The notes under the pieces are model-generated. The model ran no database searches and had not been told where the DNA came from. It was given only the letters and a program-made list of their open reading frames with translations. A stretch of DNA of 64,000 nucleotides, taken from the NCBI RefSeq assembly GCF_014699035.1, contig NZ_JACXAA010000003.1:186001-250000 (forward strand), given 5' to 3'. Source of the stretch: Spirosoma validum. GTDB taxonomy: Bacteria; Bacteroidota; Bacteroidia; Cytophagales; Spirosomataceae. Of this stretch, positions 1-8,316 are shown piece after piece. Numbering within the stretch: the stretch's first letter is position 1; each line of letters opens with the position of its first letter. The position numbers were made by a program, and so were the translations under genes.

Positions 1-214
1 AACCACGTAGCTGCATACCCGTATTGCAACCCACTTCCAGAATACGTGTTTCCGACGACCAACCCGACGCAAAACGGGCGTTCATTTCCGACTTGGTGAG
101 GCCCCAATTTTGTTGGTAGAAGTTGTCCCATTCTTCGCGGTCGCGGGTGTTGCGGTCGGTGTATTGCTGGCCGAATTCACCAGACCAGAAAGTTTCCTGT
201 TCAGTTTGTTTCAT
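1..214 (-). CDS. Pseudaminic acid biosynthesis-associated methylase, 3' end beyond window
   Basis: Only the first 71 codons lie in the window; the gene continues past the left edge. The start ATG (complement of 212-214) gives MKQTEQETFWSGEFGQQYT, the typical N-terminus of the pse-associated methylase family (TIGR03587-like: FWxGEFGxxYxxRN). It is followed by ILEVGCNTG near residues 58-66, the SAM-binding motif I of class I methyltransferases. It lies 12 bases downstream of the TylF-type methyltransferase and is the last visible gene of the pseB-pseC cluster, so a role in nonulosonic acid or glycan modification is inferred. The acceptor cannot be told from the sequence. Confidence 0.8.
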   Translation of the reverse strand, partial: MKQTEQETFWSGEFGQQYTDRNTRDREEWDNFYQQNWGLTKSEMNARFASGWSSETRILEVGCNTGMQLRG

Positions 215-226
215 GAGTGGAGTGGG

Positions 227-892
227 TTAAGATTTTACGATATAACAGGGCGTTACGGCAAATGGCAGTCGTTTCACCACTACGTTCTTGCCTGTCAGAA
301 ATTCTTCAACGGCAGCATTGGCGCCCGGAAATACGTTGGCATAATCGTCCAGCATAATGACGCCACCCGGCACAACCCGATCATACAAATGGTCAAGCAC
401 GGCTTTAGTCGGCTCATAGACATCGACGTCAATATTCAGCAGACTGATACGTAGTTCGGGGTGTTTTTCCAGATAAGCGGGTATCGTCTGACGAACATCG
501 CCCTCTACCAGGTCAACGTTCTGGCCGACACCTTTATGATTCAGTACCGTCGTGAGTTGGTCTACGCTAATACCTTCGTCGCCCGAGTCGCTAATGAATT
601 TCTCCCGCCAGGTTTTGTCTGCTGTAAAATCAGTGTCAGGAAAACGGCCAAACGCGTCAAAACCGATAATCTTTTTCGCCGTCGGATTGCTCATCAACTG
701 CCGGAACGTAGCGAATCGAATCAGTGATGCGCCTTTGAATACGCCACATTCAACGATAGCACCGGGAACGTCAAGCGTCAGTTTATACAGTTCATAATGG
801 GCCATCACTTTAGCCATTCGGTTCACATCCGACGCCCAGTAATAATTATTTTCGTACTCGAACGAACGCGAAAAATCAGGAAGTTGAATCAT
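227..892 (-). CDS. TylF/MycF-type O-methyltransferase
   Basis: A 221-residue class I SAM-dependent methyltransferase of the TylF/macrocin O-methyltransferase family. Visible marks are ECGVFKG (residues 48-54, SAM motif I), IGFDAFGRFPD (about 76-86, acidic residue after strand 2), IDVDVYEPT (154-162, metal-binding aspartates) and MLDDY (180-184). Family members methylate sugar hydroxyls with Mg2+. It has no signal peptide, so it is cytosolic. It sits between the 530-residue unknown gene and the pse-associated methylase, all on the same strand, which suggests it modifies the pse-derived glycan. The substrate is inferred from neighbours only. Confidence 0.8.
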   Translation of the reverse strand: MIQLPDFSRSFEYENNYYWASDVNRMAKVMAHYELYKLTLDVPGAIVECGVFKGASLIRFATFRQLMSNPTAKKIIGFDAFGRFPDTDFTADKTWREKFISDSGDEGISVDQLTTVLNHKGVGQNVDLVEGDVRQTIPAYLEKHPELRISLLNIDVDVYEPTKAVLDHLYDRVVPGGVIMLDDYANVFPGANAAVEEFLTGKNVVVKRLPFAVTPCYIVKS

Positions 893-900
893 TAGGTATC

Positions 901-945
901 GCGGACTTCAGTCCGCACTTAGCTATAAAAATACGGACTGGAGCC
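901..945. repeat. Short intergenic palindrome with the GGACTTCAGTCC motif
   Basis: GCGGACTTCAGTCCGC at 901-916 is a near-perfect hairpin, followed at 933-945 by a degraded partial copy (ACGGACTGGAGCC). The same GGACTTCAGTCC core builds both arms of the long inverted repeat at 59085-59156. It lies between two genes of one operon (starts 892, stop 971), so it is not simply the end of a transcript. Confidence 0.55.
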
Positions 946-970
946 AAACGCGGCCCGCTCCGTGGTATCT

Positions 971-2563
971 TTAAAATAAATGGTCGGCGGCTACGGCACC
1001 GTTTGGATGAAAATCAAAATAATACCCGTTTAGAAATGGGTTGTCGGCACGTGCGGTCAGCCAGCCGCTGGCCTCGCCAAAAAAATGCCGAAGCTCATCA
1101 TCCTCAGCCATCCGTATGGTGTACAAACCGTTGGGTGAAACAACGGCTGTGCGCTCCAGAACTTGAGCATCGGCTTCCCGATAAAACGACAGCGTTACGT
1201 TAGCCAACCGGTCGTATTGCTGCAACGGAGCCGAATTAGTGAGCACAATCTCCGAGTTGCCAACGTTGACAAACGGCGCCCATTTGAACGTACCGGGTTT
1301 ATTCAGACTGTTTGGATTGCCGACCTGGGGGGCAAAACAAACATTGCTTGGCAAGACTGATGCGCGTCCGTGCTGGCCTACGTTCAGGCCAAATTTTAAG
1401 CGCGTCGGAATACGTGTCGCATCAGTCCAGTGAGCAATTAATTGGGCAGTTTTAGCGGCTTCAGTCGAAATGCCTATCTGTTTTGCCAATTCCCCCAGAT
1501 CAATCTGAACGTACTGACTATCAATTGAACGGAATTTATACGCGTCTAACGCTTCACCCAAGAACGTACCGTCAGCATCGAAAAACCGGAACGACAGCGT
1601 AAAATCCGATGGCGAGAAAATGGGATAAACGACCAGTTTTGTAAAAAAGTCGTTGGTCAGATAAAGCGGAATCGATGTCGACGAATCCAGAAACCGCTCA
1701 TCCTGTCGTGGCCAGTATGCTCGCTTATCGTCTACGCCCGAACTGTCGTAATACGAGTGTGTAATACTGACGCTCTGGGCGTTTTGGTCAAGATTACCTA
1801 CTAGAAACCGCGGAAAGAATCCCGAAAAATTATGCCCGAACCGAATCATACCCGGCTCATCGCCTAGAATGCTTTGCAGATCGAGGTAATCTTTTAGATA
1901 CAAAAAAACAGTTTCATAGGGTTTTAGTGAAGGCAACGTAAACGTACCGGACGTAGTGTGGTGTTGCCCATCCACAATTTCATAAGTCACCTTTGGTTCT
2001 TCAGCAGGCAATGGCCCATTGGTAAAACTCAGAAAGGGCGCTAGTCCATCACGACCGTAAATATCGAAACCCGATTCGCTGACCTGATATTCGTTGTTCT
2101 GTTGCAGGTCTTCGATGTCGTTATAAATCCGGCCTACCGTGTGAACAACGCTGCTGGAATTTTCATTGAAATAAACCAGCACAAAAGCCGGATACGGAAA
2201 CACAAGATCCTGCGTCGAGAAAACTTCCAGTTCCAGTGAGCCTGTAAACTCCGAAGGTTCGCCTGCCTCTTGTAACAGCTCTGTATATTCGCTCATCTGT
2301 ACCGACCAGGCTTTAGCCGAATCGATCAGTACATATTTCCGAGAGAGCAACGTACCAGCCGCATTTCGTAGCGTATAGAGCAGGCCTACTTCCCAAATGT
2401 TCCGCTTCAGGAGCCAGTAGCCCATGAAAATGACTTTGCTGGAATACGTATCGGTGTGCATCACCGGGAAAATGGCTGATGAACGTAGTACAGGTTTGCG
2501 GTTGGCGACTAACGTTTCGCCCGCACTCTGGGTAGCCTGAAGATGACTTTGGTAGGAACGCAT
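971..2563 (-). CDS. Unrecognised 530-residue protein in the pse cluster
   Basis: I do not recognise a family. The protein has 530 residues, no signal peptide or membrane segment, and a composition of alternating hydrophobic and polar residues that suggests mostly beta structure. It is rich in aromatic residues and ends in the segment FHPNGAVAADHLF. The start ATG lies 21 bases from pseC's stop codon, so it is probably cotranscribed with pseB and pseC. The position between the sugar-nucleotide genes and two methyltransferases suggests a role in making or attaching the glycan, but this is inference. Codon use resembles the neighbours and there is no sign of a frameshift. Confidence 0.75.
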   Translation of the reverse strand: MRSYQSHLQATQSAGETLVANRKPVLRSSAIFPVMHTDTYSSKVIFMGYWLLKRNIWEVGLLYTLRNAAGTLLSRKYVLIDSAKAWSVQMSEYTELLQEAGEPSEFTGSLELEVFSTQDLVFPYPAFVLVYFNENSSSVVHTVGRIYNDIEDLQQNNEYQVSESGFDIYGRDGLAPFLSFTNGPLPAEEPKVTYEIVDGQHHTTSGTFTLPSLKPYETVFLYLKDYLDLQSILGDEPGMIRFGHNFSGFFPRFLVGNLDQNAQSVSITHSYYDSSGVDDKRAYWPRQDERFLDSSTSIPLYLTNDFFTKLVVYPIFSPSDFTLSFRFFDADGTFLGEALDAYKFRSIDSQYVQIDLGELAKQIGISTEAAKTAQLIAHWTDATRIPTRLKFGLNVGQHGRASVLPSNVCFAPQVGNPNSLNKPGTFKWAPFVNVGNSEIVLTNSAPLQQYDRLANVTLSFYREADAQVLERTAVVSPNGLYTIRMAEDDELRHFFGEASGWLTARADNPFLNGYYFDFHPNGAVAADHLF

Positions 2564-2583
2564 CGTGTTTACGTAGTAAGATT

Positions 2584-3780
2584 CTACCGAACAGATTTAA
2601 GAAACGTCATGACGTTTTCAACAACGTAATCCTGCTCATCGTTCGTCAGCGTTGGGAACAACGGCAGACTCAGGCAGTGCGCATAATAGTTCTCCGCATT
2701 CGGGAAATCGCCCGGCTTCCCGCCCAGCTTTTGGTAATACGGCATCAGATGAACCGGTACGTAATGTACCTGCGCCAGAATATTTTTGGTCCGCAAAAAG
2801 TCATACAACCCTTTGCGGTCGGGCGTCTGCACTACGTATAGATGATACGCATGGCCAACCTCCGTTGGTGGAACGATAATCTGCACCGGAAGACCATTCG
2901 CTGCGGCTTCCGCAAACGCAAAATCATAGCGAGCAGCCAACTCACGACGACGGTCGAGCATCGCATCGGCGCGGCTTAATTGACTTAAGGCCAGCGCTGC
3001 CTGAATATCAGTTAAGCGGTAATTGTAACCCAACTCCGGCATCTCCATGTACCAGCCACCCCGTTCGGGTTCGCCTTCATAGGGCGTTGTGAAATCCGCA
3101 GGTTTGTTGGTAATTCCGTGCGTACGGAGACGTAGCAGGTGTTTGTACAACGACTCGTTGTTCGTGGTAATCATCCCGCCTTCGCCAGCCGCAATGTGTT
3201 TGACTGGATGAAAACTGAAAATCGCCAGATCAGCCAGCGAACCATCGCCACAACGGTGTTCGGGTCCGGTTTCACTGATGAACGTAGCACCCGGCGCATG
3301 GCAGGCGTCTTCAATGATCCACAAACCAAACTCATCGGCCAGTTCCCGAAACGCAACCATATCCACCGGATACCCTGCAAAATCGACCGGAATAATGCCC
3401 GAAAAATAACCTGCCGGATGGCTTTCTAGTAGAGCACGTACTGCTGTAGGGTCGAGCAGGACTGTATCGGGATTTACGTCAGCAAAATAGACGTCACCTC
3501 CGCAATACCGAACGCAATTGGCCGAAGCCGAGAACGTAATGGGTGTCGTAATGACCCGCGTACCCGGACCAACGCCTAATGCCATACAACATAGATGCAG
3601 GGCAGCCGTCCCATTCGATACGGCAACGGCATATTCCGAACCGATATACGTAGCAAATGCCTGTTCAAGCTCGCCAATTTTCGGACCTTGTGTCAAATAA
3701 GGTGATCGTAGTACGTCGTTTACGGCGGCAATATCCTCGTCTGTAATATGCTGACGACCGTATGGAATGGGTTGATGCAT
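2584..3780 (-). CDS. pseC: UDP-4-amino-4,6-dideoxy-N-acetyl-beta-L-altrosamine transaminase
   Basis: A 398-residue aminotransferase of the DegT/DnrJ/EryC1 family. The N-terminus IPYGRQHITDEDIAAV and the length fit PseC. PLP-binding features are SNGTAALHL (55-63), EDACHAPGA (157-165) and SFHPVKHIAAGEGG with the Schiff-base lysine K194. PseC adds the 4-amino group from glutamate to the keto sugar made by PseB, the second step to CMP-pseudaminic acid. It is the second gene after pseB, with a 103-base gap filled by a large inverted repeat. The nearest alternative would be a generic QdtB/PglE-type sugar aminotransferase, but the adjacent pseB supports PseC. Confidence 0.9.
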   Translation of the reverse strand: MHQPIPYGRQHITDEDIAAVNDVLRSPYLTQGPKIGELEQAFATYIGSEYAVAVSNGTAALHLCCMALGVGPGTRVITTPITFSASANCVRYCGGDVYFADVNPDTVLLDPTAVRALLESHPAGYFSGIIPVDFAGYPVDMVAFRELADEFGLWIIEDACHAPGATFISETGPEHRCGDGSLADLAIFSFHPVKHIAAGEGGMITTNNESLYKHLLRLRTHGITNKPADFTTPYEGEPERGGWYMEMPELGYNYRLTDIQAALALSQLSRADAMLDRRRELAARYDFAFAEAAANGLPVQIIVPPTEVGHAYHLYVVQTPDRKGLYDFLRTKNILAQVHYVPVHLMPYYQKLGGKPGDFPNAENYYAHCLSLPLFPTLTNDEQDYVVENVMTFLKSVR

Positions 3781-3785
3781 AGTAT

Positions 3786-3887
3786 GTAGAACGGGTCTTT
3801 AGCCCGTTCAGCCGCTGAAGGCGGCTAAAATAATGAATCGGAAATTAGCCGCTTTCTGCGGCTGAACGGGCCAAAGACCCGTTCTAC
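3786..3887. repeat. Large nested inverted repeat between pseB and pseC
   Basis: Two 43-base arms (3786-3828 and 3845-3887) match as reverse complements at about 40 of 43 positions. Each arm folds by itself into two smaller hairpins: AACGGG...CCCGTT around TCTTTAG, and AGCCGC...GCGGCT around a five-base loop. The right arm overlaps the pseB stop codon. Because it lies inside an operon it may process or partly terminate the mRNA, or it may be a dispersed genomic repeat. Confidence 0.85.
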
Positions 3888-4900
3888 ACTTGAAATGTTG
3901 GGTCAACGTGTTCCCGGATTTGCTCCCGTAACTGTTCAACGTTAAGCCAGTCTGTATTCGTGCCGGAGTTGTATTTGAAGCCCATCTCAGCCCGTTTGCC
4001 ATTGAACGCTTTTAAATAATCGTCTACATTCCACGAAGGTGTGGAGGGCGTAATAACGTAGTACCGATCCGTTTCTACCGTGTTTAGCGAGTCGGTTTCA
4101 GTAATCATTTCCTCATGAAGTTTTTCGCCCGGTCGAATGCCCACAATACGTTGTTCAGCGTTAGGCGCAATGGCTTCCGCTACGTCAGTAATGCGGTAGG
4201 AGGGGATTTTCGGAACAAAAATCTCGCCACCCCAGGCGTGTTCCAGCGCGTAAAGCACCATTTCGACCCCTTCTTCCAGCGAAATATTGAAGCGGGTCAT
4301 ATCGGGATGGGTAATGGGCAGTATGCCATCTTTCCGCTTATCGAGGAAAAACGGTACGACTGATCCGCGTGAGCCGATTACATTACCGTAACGTACCACC
4401 GAAAACCGCAGATCGCGGCTGCCGCGCATGTTGTTGGCGGCCACAAACAGTTTATCAGAGCAAAGTTTGGTGGCTCCGTACAGATTAATGGGTGCGGCTG
4501 CTTTATCGGTCGACAGGGCTACGACGCGCTTCACGCCATTGTCGAGGGCGGCATTAATTACGTTTTCGGCCCCGAACACGTTGGTTTTAATGCACTCCAT
4601 CGGGTTGTATTCAGCCGCCGGAACCTGCTTCAGCGCAGCCGCGTGGATAATAATGTCTACGCCTTCGCAAGCGCGCTTGAGTCGTTCGGCATCGCGCACG
4701 TCGCCAATGAAAAACCGGATGGATTTGTATTTCGATTGCGGGTAATACTGGGCCATCTCGAACTGTTTCAGTTCATCGCGGGAGTAGATGACTAAGCGTT
4801 TTAAGTCTGGATAGCGCTGGTACACCATCTCGACAAATTTCTTGCCGAAGGAGCCGGTACCGCCCGTAATCAGAATGGATTTATTAGTAAGATCAAGCAT
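3884..4900 (-). CDS. pseB: UDP-N-acetylglucosamine 4,6-dehydratase (inverting)
   Basis: A 338-residue short-chain dehydrogenase/reductase. ITGGTGSFGKKF (11-22) is the NADP-binding glycine motif with the wording typical of PseB/FlaA1. STDKAAAPINLYGATK (130-145) contains D132, K133 and Y141, which match the catalytic residues described for Helicobacter FlaA1. PseB removes water from UDP-GlcNAc and inverts C5, giving the 4-keto-L-arabino-hexose used by PseC. Length is normal for the family. It is the first gene of the leftward cluster; a TAACTTTG element (complement of 4990-4997) upstream could be its -7 box, although no TTG lies at the right distance. Confidence 0.93.
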   Translation of the reverse strand: MLDLTNKSILITGGTGSFGKKFVEMVYQRYPDLKRLVIYSRDELKQFEMAQYYPQSKYKSIRFFIGDVRDAERLKRACEGVDIIIHAAALKQVPAAEYNPMECIKTNVFGAENVINAALDNGVKRVVALSTDKAAAPINLYGATKLCSDKLFVAANNMRGSRDLRFSVVRYGNVIGSRGSVVPFFLDKRKDGILPITHPDMTRFNISLEEGVEMVLYALEHAWGGEIFVPKIPSYRITDVAEAIAPNAEQRIVGIRPGEKLHEEMITETDSLNTVETDRYYVITPSTPSWNVDDYLKAFNGKRAEMGFKYNSGTNTDWLNVEQLREQIREHVDPTFQV

Positions 4901-5255
4901 GAATCAAGCAAATACAATGGAGCCAGTCAATTGGCGATTTCCAGATTGCTCTAGTTGGTTAGAAAAAGACCATCGTCCAATTGGGTTGGCAAAGTTAGCC
5001 TATCTGAATCGCATGAAAAATAATTGGTTATGAATAAGCGGCCAGGCAACGTCGACTTTAGGGAGTTAGTTAGCTGAAAGTCATCGAAAAGCCAAAAAAT
5101 AAAGCCAGACGACCTAAGTCACCTGGCTTTTGGGTTTCGCTCTTGATCTGTATTTTATCACTAAACTATTTTCTCTTGAGCGAAAGACAACGATATAACG
5201 CAGTAGCCTATCAGATTGTTTTCTGTTTGGGGGAAATTTGTGATTTTTTTGTGAT
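4901..5255. other. Intergenic region between pseB and the upstream operon
   Basis: This 355-base stretch holds a leftward terminator at 5092-5131 and a possible weak leftward -7 box at 4990-4997. I see no credible gene: the short open frames here lack family resemblance and overlap the hairpin. Confidence 0.6.
5092..5131 (-). terminator. Rho-independent terminator after the MptE-like gene
   Basis: AAAGCCAG (5101-5108) pairs with CTGGCTTT (5123-5130), with GAC/GTC extending the stem inside. Read leftwards the stem is followed by TTTATTTTTT, so it ends transcription coming from the gene whose stop is at 5256. Confidence 0.75.
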
Positions 5256-6179
5256 TTAGTTTGACGGATCGCCTGCTGCCTGACTAAGTGGTTGGTTAAT
5301 AACAACTCGCTCCAGAGCATCGATATAACTTTTGCTACTGGCATTCAACACCCGAACCTTGCGGTAATCAGCATAGTCACGCAGAACTTCATAGCCCTTG
5401 AATACTTTGTGCAGCGATAAAAATTGGCTGGCCATTGAAAAAGTTTTGGTGCGGTGAGCATCGCTATAAACGGGCATATACGCTACATCTTTGGCTTTGT
5501 CATAGAAATGGATCTGCTTGATCTCTAGCTGATTCGTATCACTGATCCGTATCTGTTCGTGCCAGGACGTATCAGCACCAAACAGGAAAATCTCGTCGAA
5601 TTTCCGGTTAACCATCAGAAAGAGAGCCGCAACGATAACGGTCTGCGCCTGAAGCATGCCCAGATTAGTGTCATACAACCAGTACCGAAACCATTGAAAA
5701 CCCTGAATGACGGTCGGGTTAAAATAAATCAGTTTAATGCGTGGATTCCCTTTTTCGATTTGCTGAATAAAATACGATCCCTTCGCCAAATTTGGAATGT
5801 ATAAGCACATAGGCCAGTCGACCTGCGTGATCAGTGCTTTTAAGATTTGGTGCAGATCCTCACGGCCAGTAGTCGCGTCATGAAATGTAAATGCGTTGGG
5901 ATCGGCAATAATGTAGTTGGCCGGACGTAGTCGGGTAAAATACTCTGTGATGGCAAAACCATTGACGACGATCAGTTCGGTTTCCAGTAAAAAATCGAGG
6001 TGATTAGCGAGCGAATCATTTAATGATGGACCATTGCCAAGCACTGAACAGCGCGCGTTTTGACGTTCGGGCAATTGAACTCCCCACCGTGACCGGAGCA
6101 GCACTTTCGCAAAGGATAAGATTGATGTTAACAGGTTGGAAACGAAAGCCGCAACCGAATTAAAAACCGTTTCAAGCAT
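5256..6179 (-). CDS. MptE/DUF115-like protein, possible glycan enzyme
   Basis: A 307-residue protein. After a hydrophobic amphipathic N-terminus (about 1-30) comes VLGNGPSLNDSL (46-57), the GxGPSL signature of the MptE/DUF115 superfamily. Then follow VVNGFAITEYF and RPANYIIADPNAF (roughly 71-97), matching the usual spacing in that family. DUF115 proteins include the archaeal pterin diphosphokinase MptE and the Maf proteins tied to adding nonulosonic acids to flagellin. Cell-envelope clusters often carry such genes. Here the pse genes lie just downstream, so a transferase role for pseudaminic acid is an attractive inference, but neither catalysis nor substrate can be read from the sequence. 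Confidence 0.6.
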   Translation of the reverse strand: MLETVFNSVAAFVSNLLTSILSFAKVLLRSRWGVQLPERQNARCSVLGNGPSLNDSLANHLDFLLETELIVVNGFAITEYFTRLRPANYIIADPNAFTFHDATTGREDLHQILKALITQVDWPMCLYIPNLAKGSYFIQQIEKGNPRIKLIYFNPTVIQGFQWFRYWLYDTNLGMLQAQTVIVAALFLMVNRKFDEIFLFGADTSWHEQIRISDTNQLEIKQIHFYDKAKDVAYMPVYSDAHRTKTFSMASQFLSLHKVFKGYEVLRDYADYRKVRVLNASSKSYIDALERVVINQPLSQAAGDPSN

Positions 6180-6244
6180 TATAATCGACCGAAAAAAAAG
6201 TCATTTTATCCGGTAAAATTAGCCAATAATGAAAGGTTTCAATA

Positions 6245-7195
6245 TCAGAAATGCTTTTCAAAAACAAACTTTGGCGACTCCTGTGCGCCAAGATTCCGTT
6301 TAAAGCGCATTAAGCTATGTTTGGGTTGATTGTTCTCGTCAAGTGACGTCCCTAAATCCAGTAGTCGTATTCCCTGCTGCTGACAGTACGTGTATAATCC
6401 ATACGTTAGCATAACCATCGGGCTGAACGTTCGATAATTGGAATGGGAAGCGGGCAGAAACGAATACAAAATATCCTCACGTACACGTACTGCTACACTT
6501 AAAGCAGCCAGTCTTGGACCATCGTTGACCATAAAAACCAGAAATTGGTTGGGAAATGTCTGTAGCAAATTAGCCAATTTATCAGGGCAAATGGTGAGTT
6601 CGTATCCTTGTTGCTGTCGAGTTTCCTGTAAGAAATTCACTATGTTGGCTACGTTTGGCGATGACCAGTATTGAAAGTTAAGACCGGCTTCAGCACATTT
6701 GCGTAGACGCCGACGTTCGGCTGGTATGAGATTGTCAGTAAAAATTTCAGTAGTTACTGGCAGATAGAATGTCTGGTTCGTTTCAACTACCTGAAAACCA
6801 AGGGTCGATAGTTTTGCCAATAACTGTTTCATTTGCTGGGGCGCATAGCAATATGGATAATTGACAACGCGTAACGTAGTGGCAAAAACGGATTGAGCGG
6901 CTTCGATTATCGTCTGTAGAAAGGTATCCAGGACAGATTCGGGTAAATTTTCGGCAAATTCAATCGAGCCAAACGGAGCCGCTTTGGGGCTTACTGCTAC
7001 GTTATTATCCAGGAAAAAAGCACAGCGCGCTTCGGCTTGTTGGCTACGTTGGTTTACGGCTGTGAGTAGATAAAACGGTTGCGTAGACTGTTGCTGGAGA
7101 TGTTCAGTTTCGTTAAAGAAAAAACCGGGTTGGCAGAAGTTGGGAATATCGGAAGGTTTTGGATTACACTGGCAGATAATTTGGTAACCAGTCAT
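6245..7195 (-). CDS. GNAT/FemAB-like acyltransferase
   Basis: A 316-residue protein of the acyl-CoA N-acyltransferase fold, nearest to the FemAB/BioF2-like group. The segment ERRRLRKCAEAGL near 160-172 and the C-terminal LLDLGTSLD...HSLMRFKRNLGA are typical of these enzymes, in which a conserved Lys/Arg-rich strand precedes the last helix. No signal peptide is visible. It begins 15 bases after the Ppx/GppA-like gene and lies 65 bases before the MptE-like gene, forming a three-gene leftward operon. The group transfers acyl or aminoacyl units to amino sugars or peptides; the substrate here is unknown. Confidence 0.65.
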   Translation of the reverse strand: MTGYQIICQCNPKPSDIPNFCQPGFFFNETEHLQQQSTQPFYLLTAVNQRSQQAEARCAFFLDNNVAVSPKAAPFGSIEFAENLPESVLDTFLQTIIEAAQSVFATTLRVVNYPYCYAPQQMKQLLAKLSTLGFQVVETNQTFYLPVTTEIFTDNLIPAERRRLRKCAEAGLNFQYWSSPNVANIVNFLQETRQQQGYELTICPDKLANLLQTFPNQFLVFMVNDGPRLAALSVAVRVREDILYSFLPASHSNYRTFSPMVMLTYGLYTYCQQQGIRLLDLGTSLDENNQPKHSLMRFKRNLGAQESPKFVFEKHF

Positions 7196-7210
7196 GCACA
7201 GATAAATTTC

Positions 7211-8098
7211 TTAGAAATTTGGTTTACAGCGTTTTAGCTGGCCATAAACTAACTGAATAATGCCGTCTTTCAGGCCCAGGTCGGGTACGACGATTTTGTC
7301 GGCTCCAGCCCATTTCATAACGGCAATGTAAATTCCGGCAGCGGGCACGATCACATCGGCCCGGTCGGCGTTCAGGCGAAGTTTGTTAATCCGATCCTCC
7401 AGACTAAAACCGGAAATAAAACTCTGCATCCGTTCGATTTCGGCAAGCGTCGTTTCTGTATCCGATATTTTTGACGCTAGATTGAACAGTTTGCTGATGT
7501 TGCCACCTGTGCCTACAGCCGTGATTTCCTGCGACGTATCAATGTTATCCTCGACCCAGTCTTCCATTTTTCGCCAGGCGCCTTTCGTTTCTTTGCCTTC
7601 CAGCAAACGTACCGAACCAATCTTGAACGACTTGGAATTGATCTTCTGACGATTGACGTACACGTTCAACTCTGTACTACCACCGCCCACATCAATGTGC
7701 AGATACTGCCGGTCGTCCAGCGCCTGTACTACTACGTTGTTGATGAGTTCGGCTTCTTTCTGACCGTCAATGATGTGAATCTTGATTCCTGTCGTAGCTT
7801 CAATACGTTTGGCAATCTCATGCCCGTTGTCGGATTCGCGCATAGCCGACGTAGCACAGGCCATGTATCCTTCTACCTCATGTAACTCCATCAGCAGCTT
7901 ATAAGCCTGCATCAGTTTCGTGGTGCGGACCTCGCTTTCTGGCGTTAATGCGCCAAAATTAAACACATCATGACCCAGACGTAGTGGAAACCGAACGTAC
8001 TCGACACGTTTAAAGCTAACAATACTGTCGTTGTGCAGGACGGTGGAGATTTGCAGTCGAGCTGCGTTAGAACCGATATCAATAGCTGCTAATTTCAT
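7211..8098 (-). CDS. Ppx/GppA-family phosphatase
   Basis: A 295-residue member of the exopolyphosphatase/guanosine pentaphosphatase family, in the short single-domain form. Motifs: AAIDIGSNAARLQI (4-17, phosphate 1), CATSAMRES (81-89), DVGGGSTEL (136-144, phosphate 2 loop) and AVGTGGNISKL about residue 195. The family hydrolyses polyphosphate or pppGpp in an actin-like ATPase fold. It lacks the C-terminal HD domain of E. coli Ppx. It is the first gene of the operon with the GNAT-like and MptE-like genes and is divergent from the carbamoyltransferase gene. Confidence 0.88.
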   Translation of the reverse strand: MKLAAIDIGSNAARLQISTVLHNDSIVSFKRVEYVRFPLRLGHDVFNFGALTPESEVRTTKLMQAYKLLMELHEVEGYMACATSAMRESDNGHEIAKRIEATTGIKIHIIDGQKEAELINNVVVQALDDRQYLHIDVGGGSTELNVYVNRQKINSKSFKIGSVRLLEGKETKGAWRKMEDWVEDNIDTSQEITAVGTGGNISKLFNLASKISDTETTLAEIERMQSFISGFSLEDRINKLRLNADRADVIVPAAGIYIAVMKWAGADKIVVPDLGLKDGIIQLVYGQLKRCKPNF

Positions 8099-8174
8099 TT
8101 GTCAATGAGTGATTAAATGAATGAGGGATTGGGTGAGTAGCTAAGGCAACCCTTATTCGCTCATTAAAATCGGC

Positions 8175-8182
8175 CAAAGATA
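8175..8182 (-). promoter_or_regulatory. Candidate -7 box for the Ppx/GppA operon
   Basis: The complement reads TATCTTTG, matching the Bacteroidota TAnnTTTG element, 77 bases before the start codon. The -33 position (8202-8204) is not an exact TTG, so the call is moderate. Confidence 0.4.
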
Positions 8183-8283
8183 GTCTATTTTAATGTTGTG
8201 CGAACCAGGCACGCAGATGCCCATTATTTGACCAGAAACTAAGTCCGTGTGGGTGCCGTGCTACGTTTGCCAGAAAAATCCCT

Positions 8284-8291
8284 TACTTTTG
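8284..8291 (+). promoter_or_regulatory. Candidate -7 box for the carbamoyltransferase operon
   Basis: TACTTTTG matches the Bacteroidota TAnnTTTG element, 25 bases before the ATG at 8317. A TTTG at 8266-8269 lies nearer than the usual 19 bases, so only the -7 part is supported. Confidence 0.4.
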
Positions 8292-8316
8292 ACCCTGTTT
8301 TTCAGTCTACCATTCC

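Noticed and set aside
5114-5344. A 76-residue minus-strand frame
   Set aside because: It overlaps the terminator and the MptE-like gene end in another frame.
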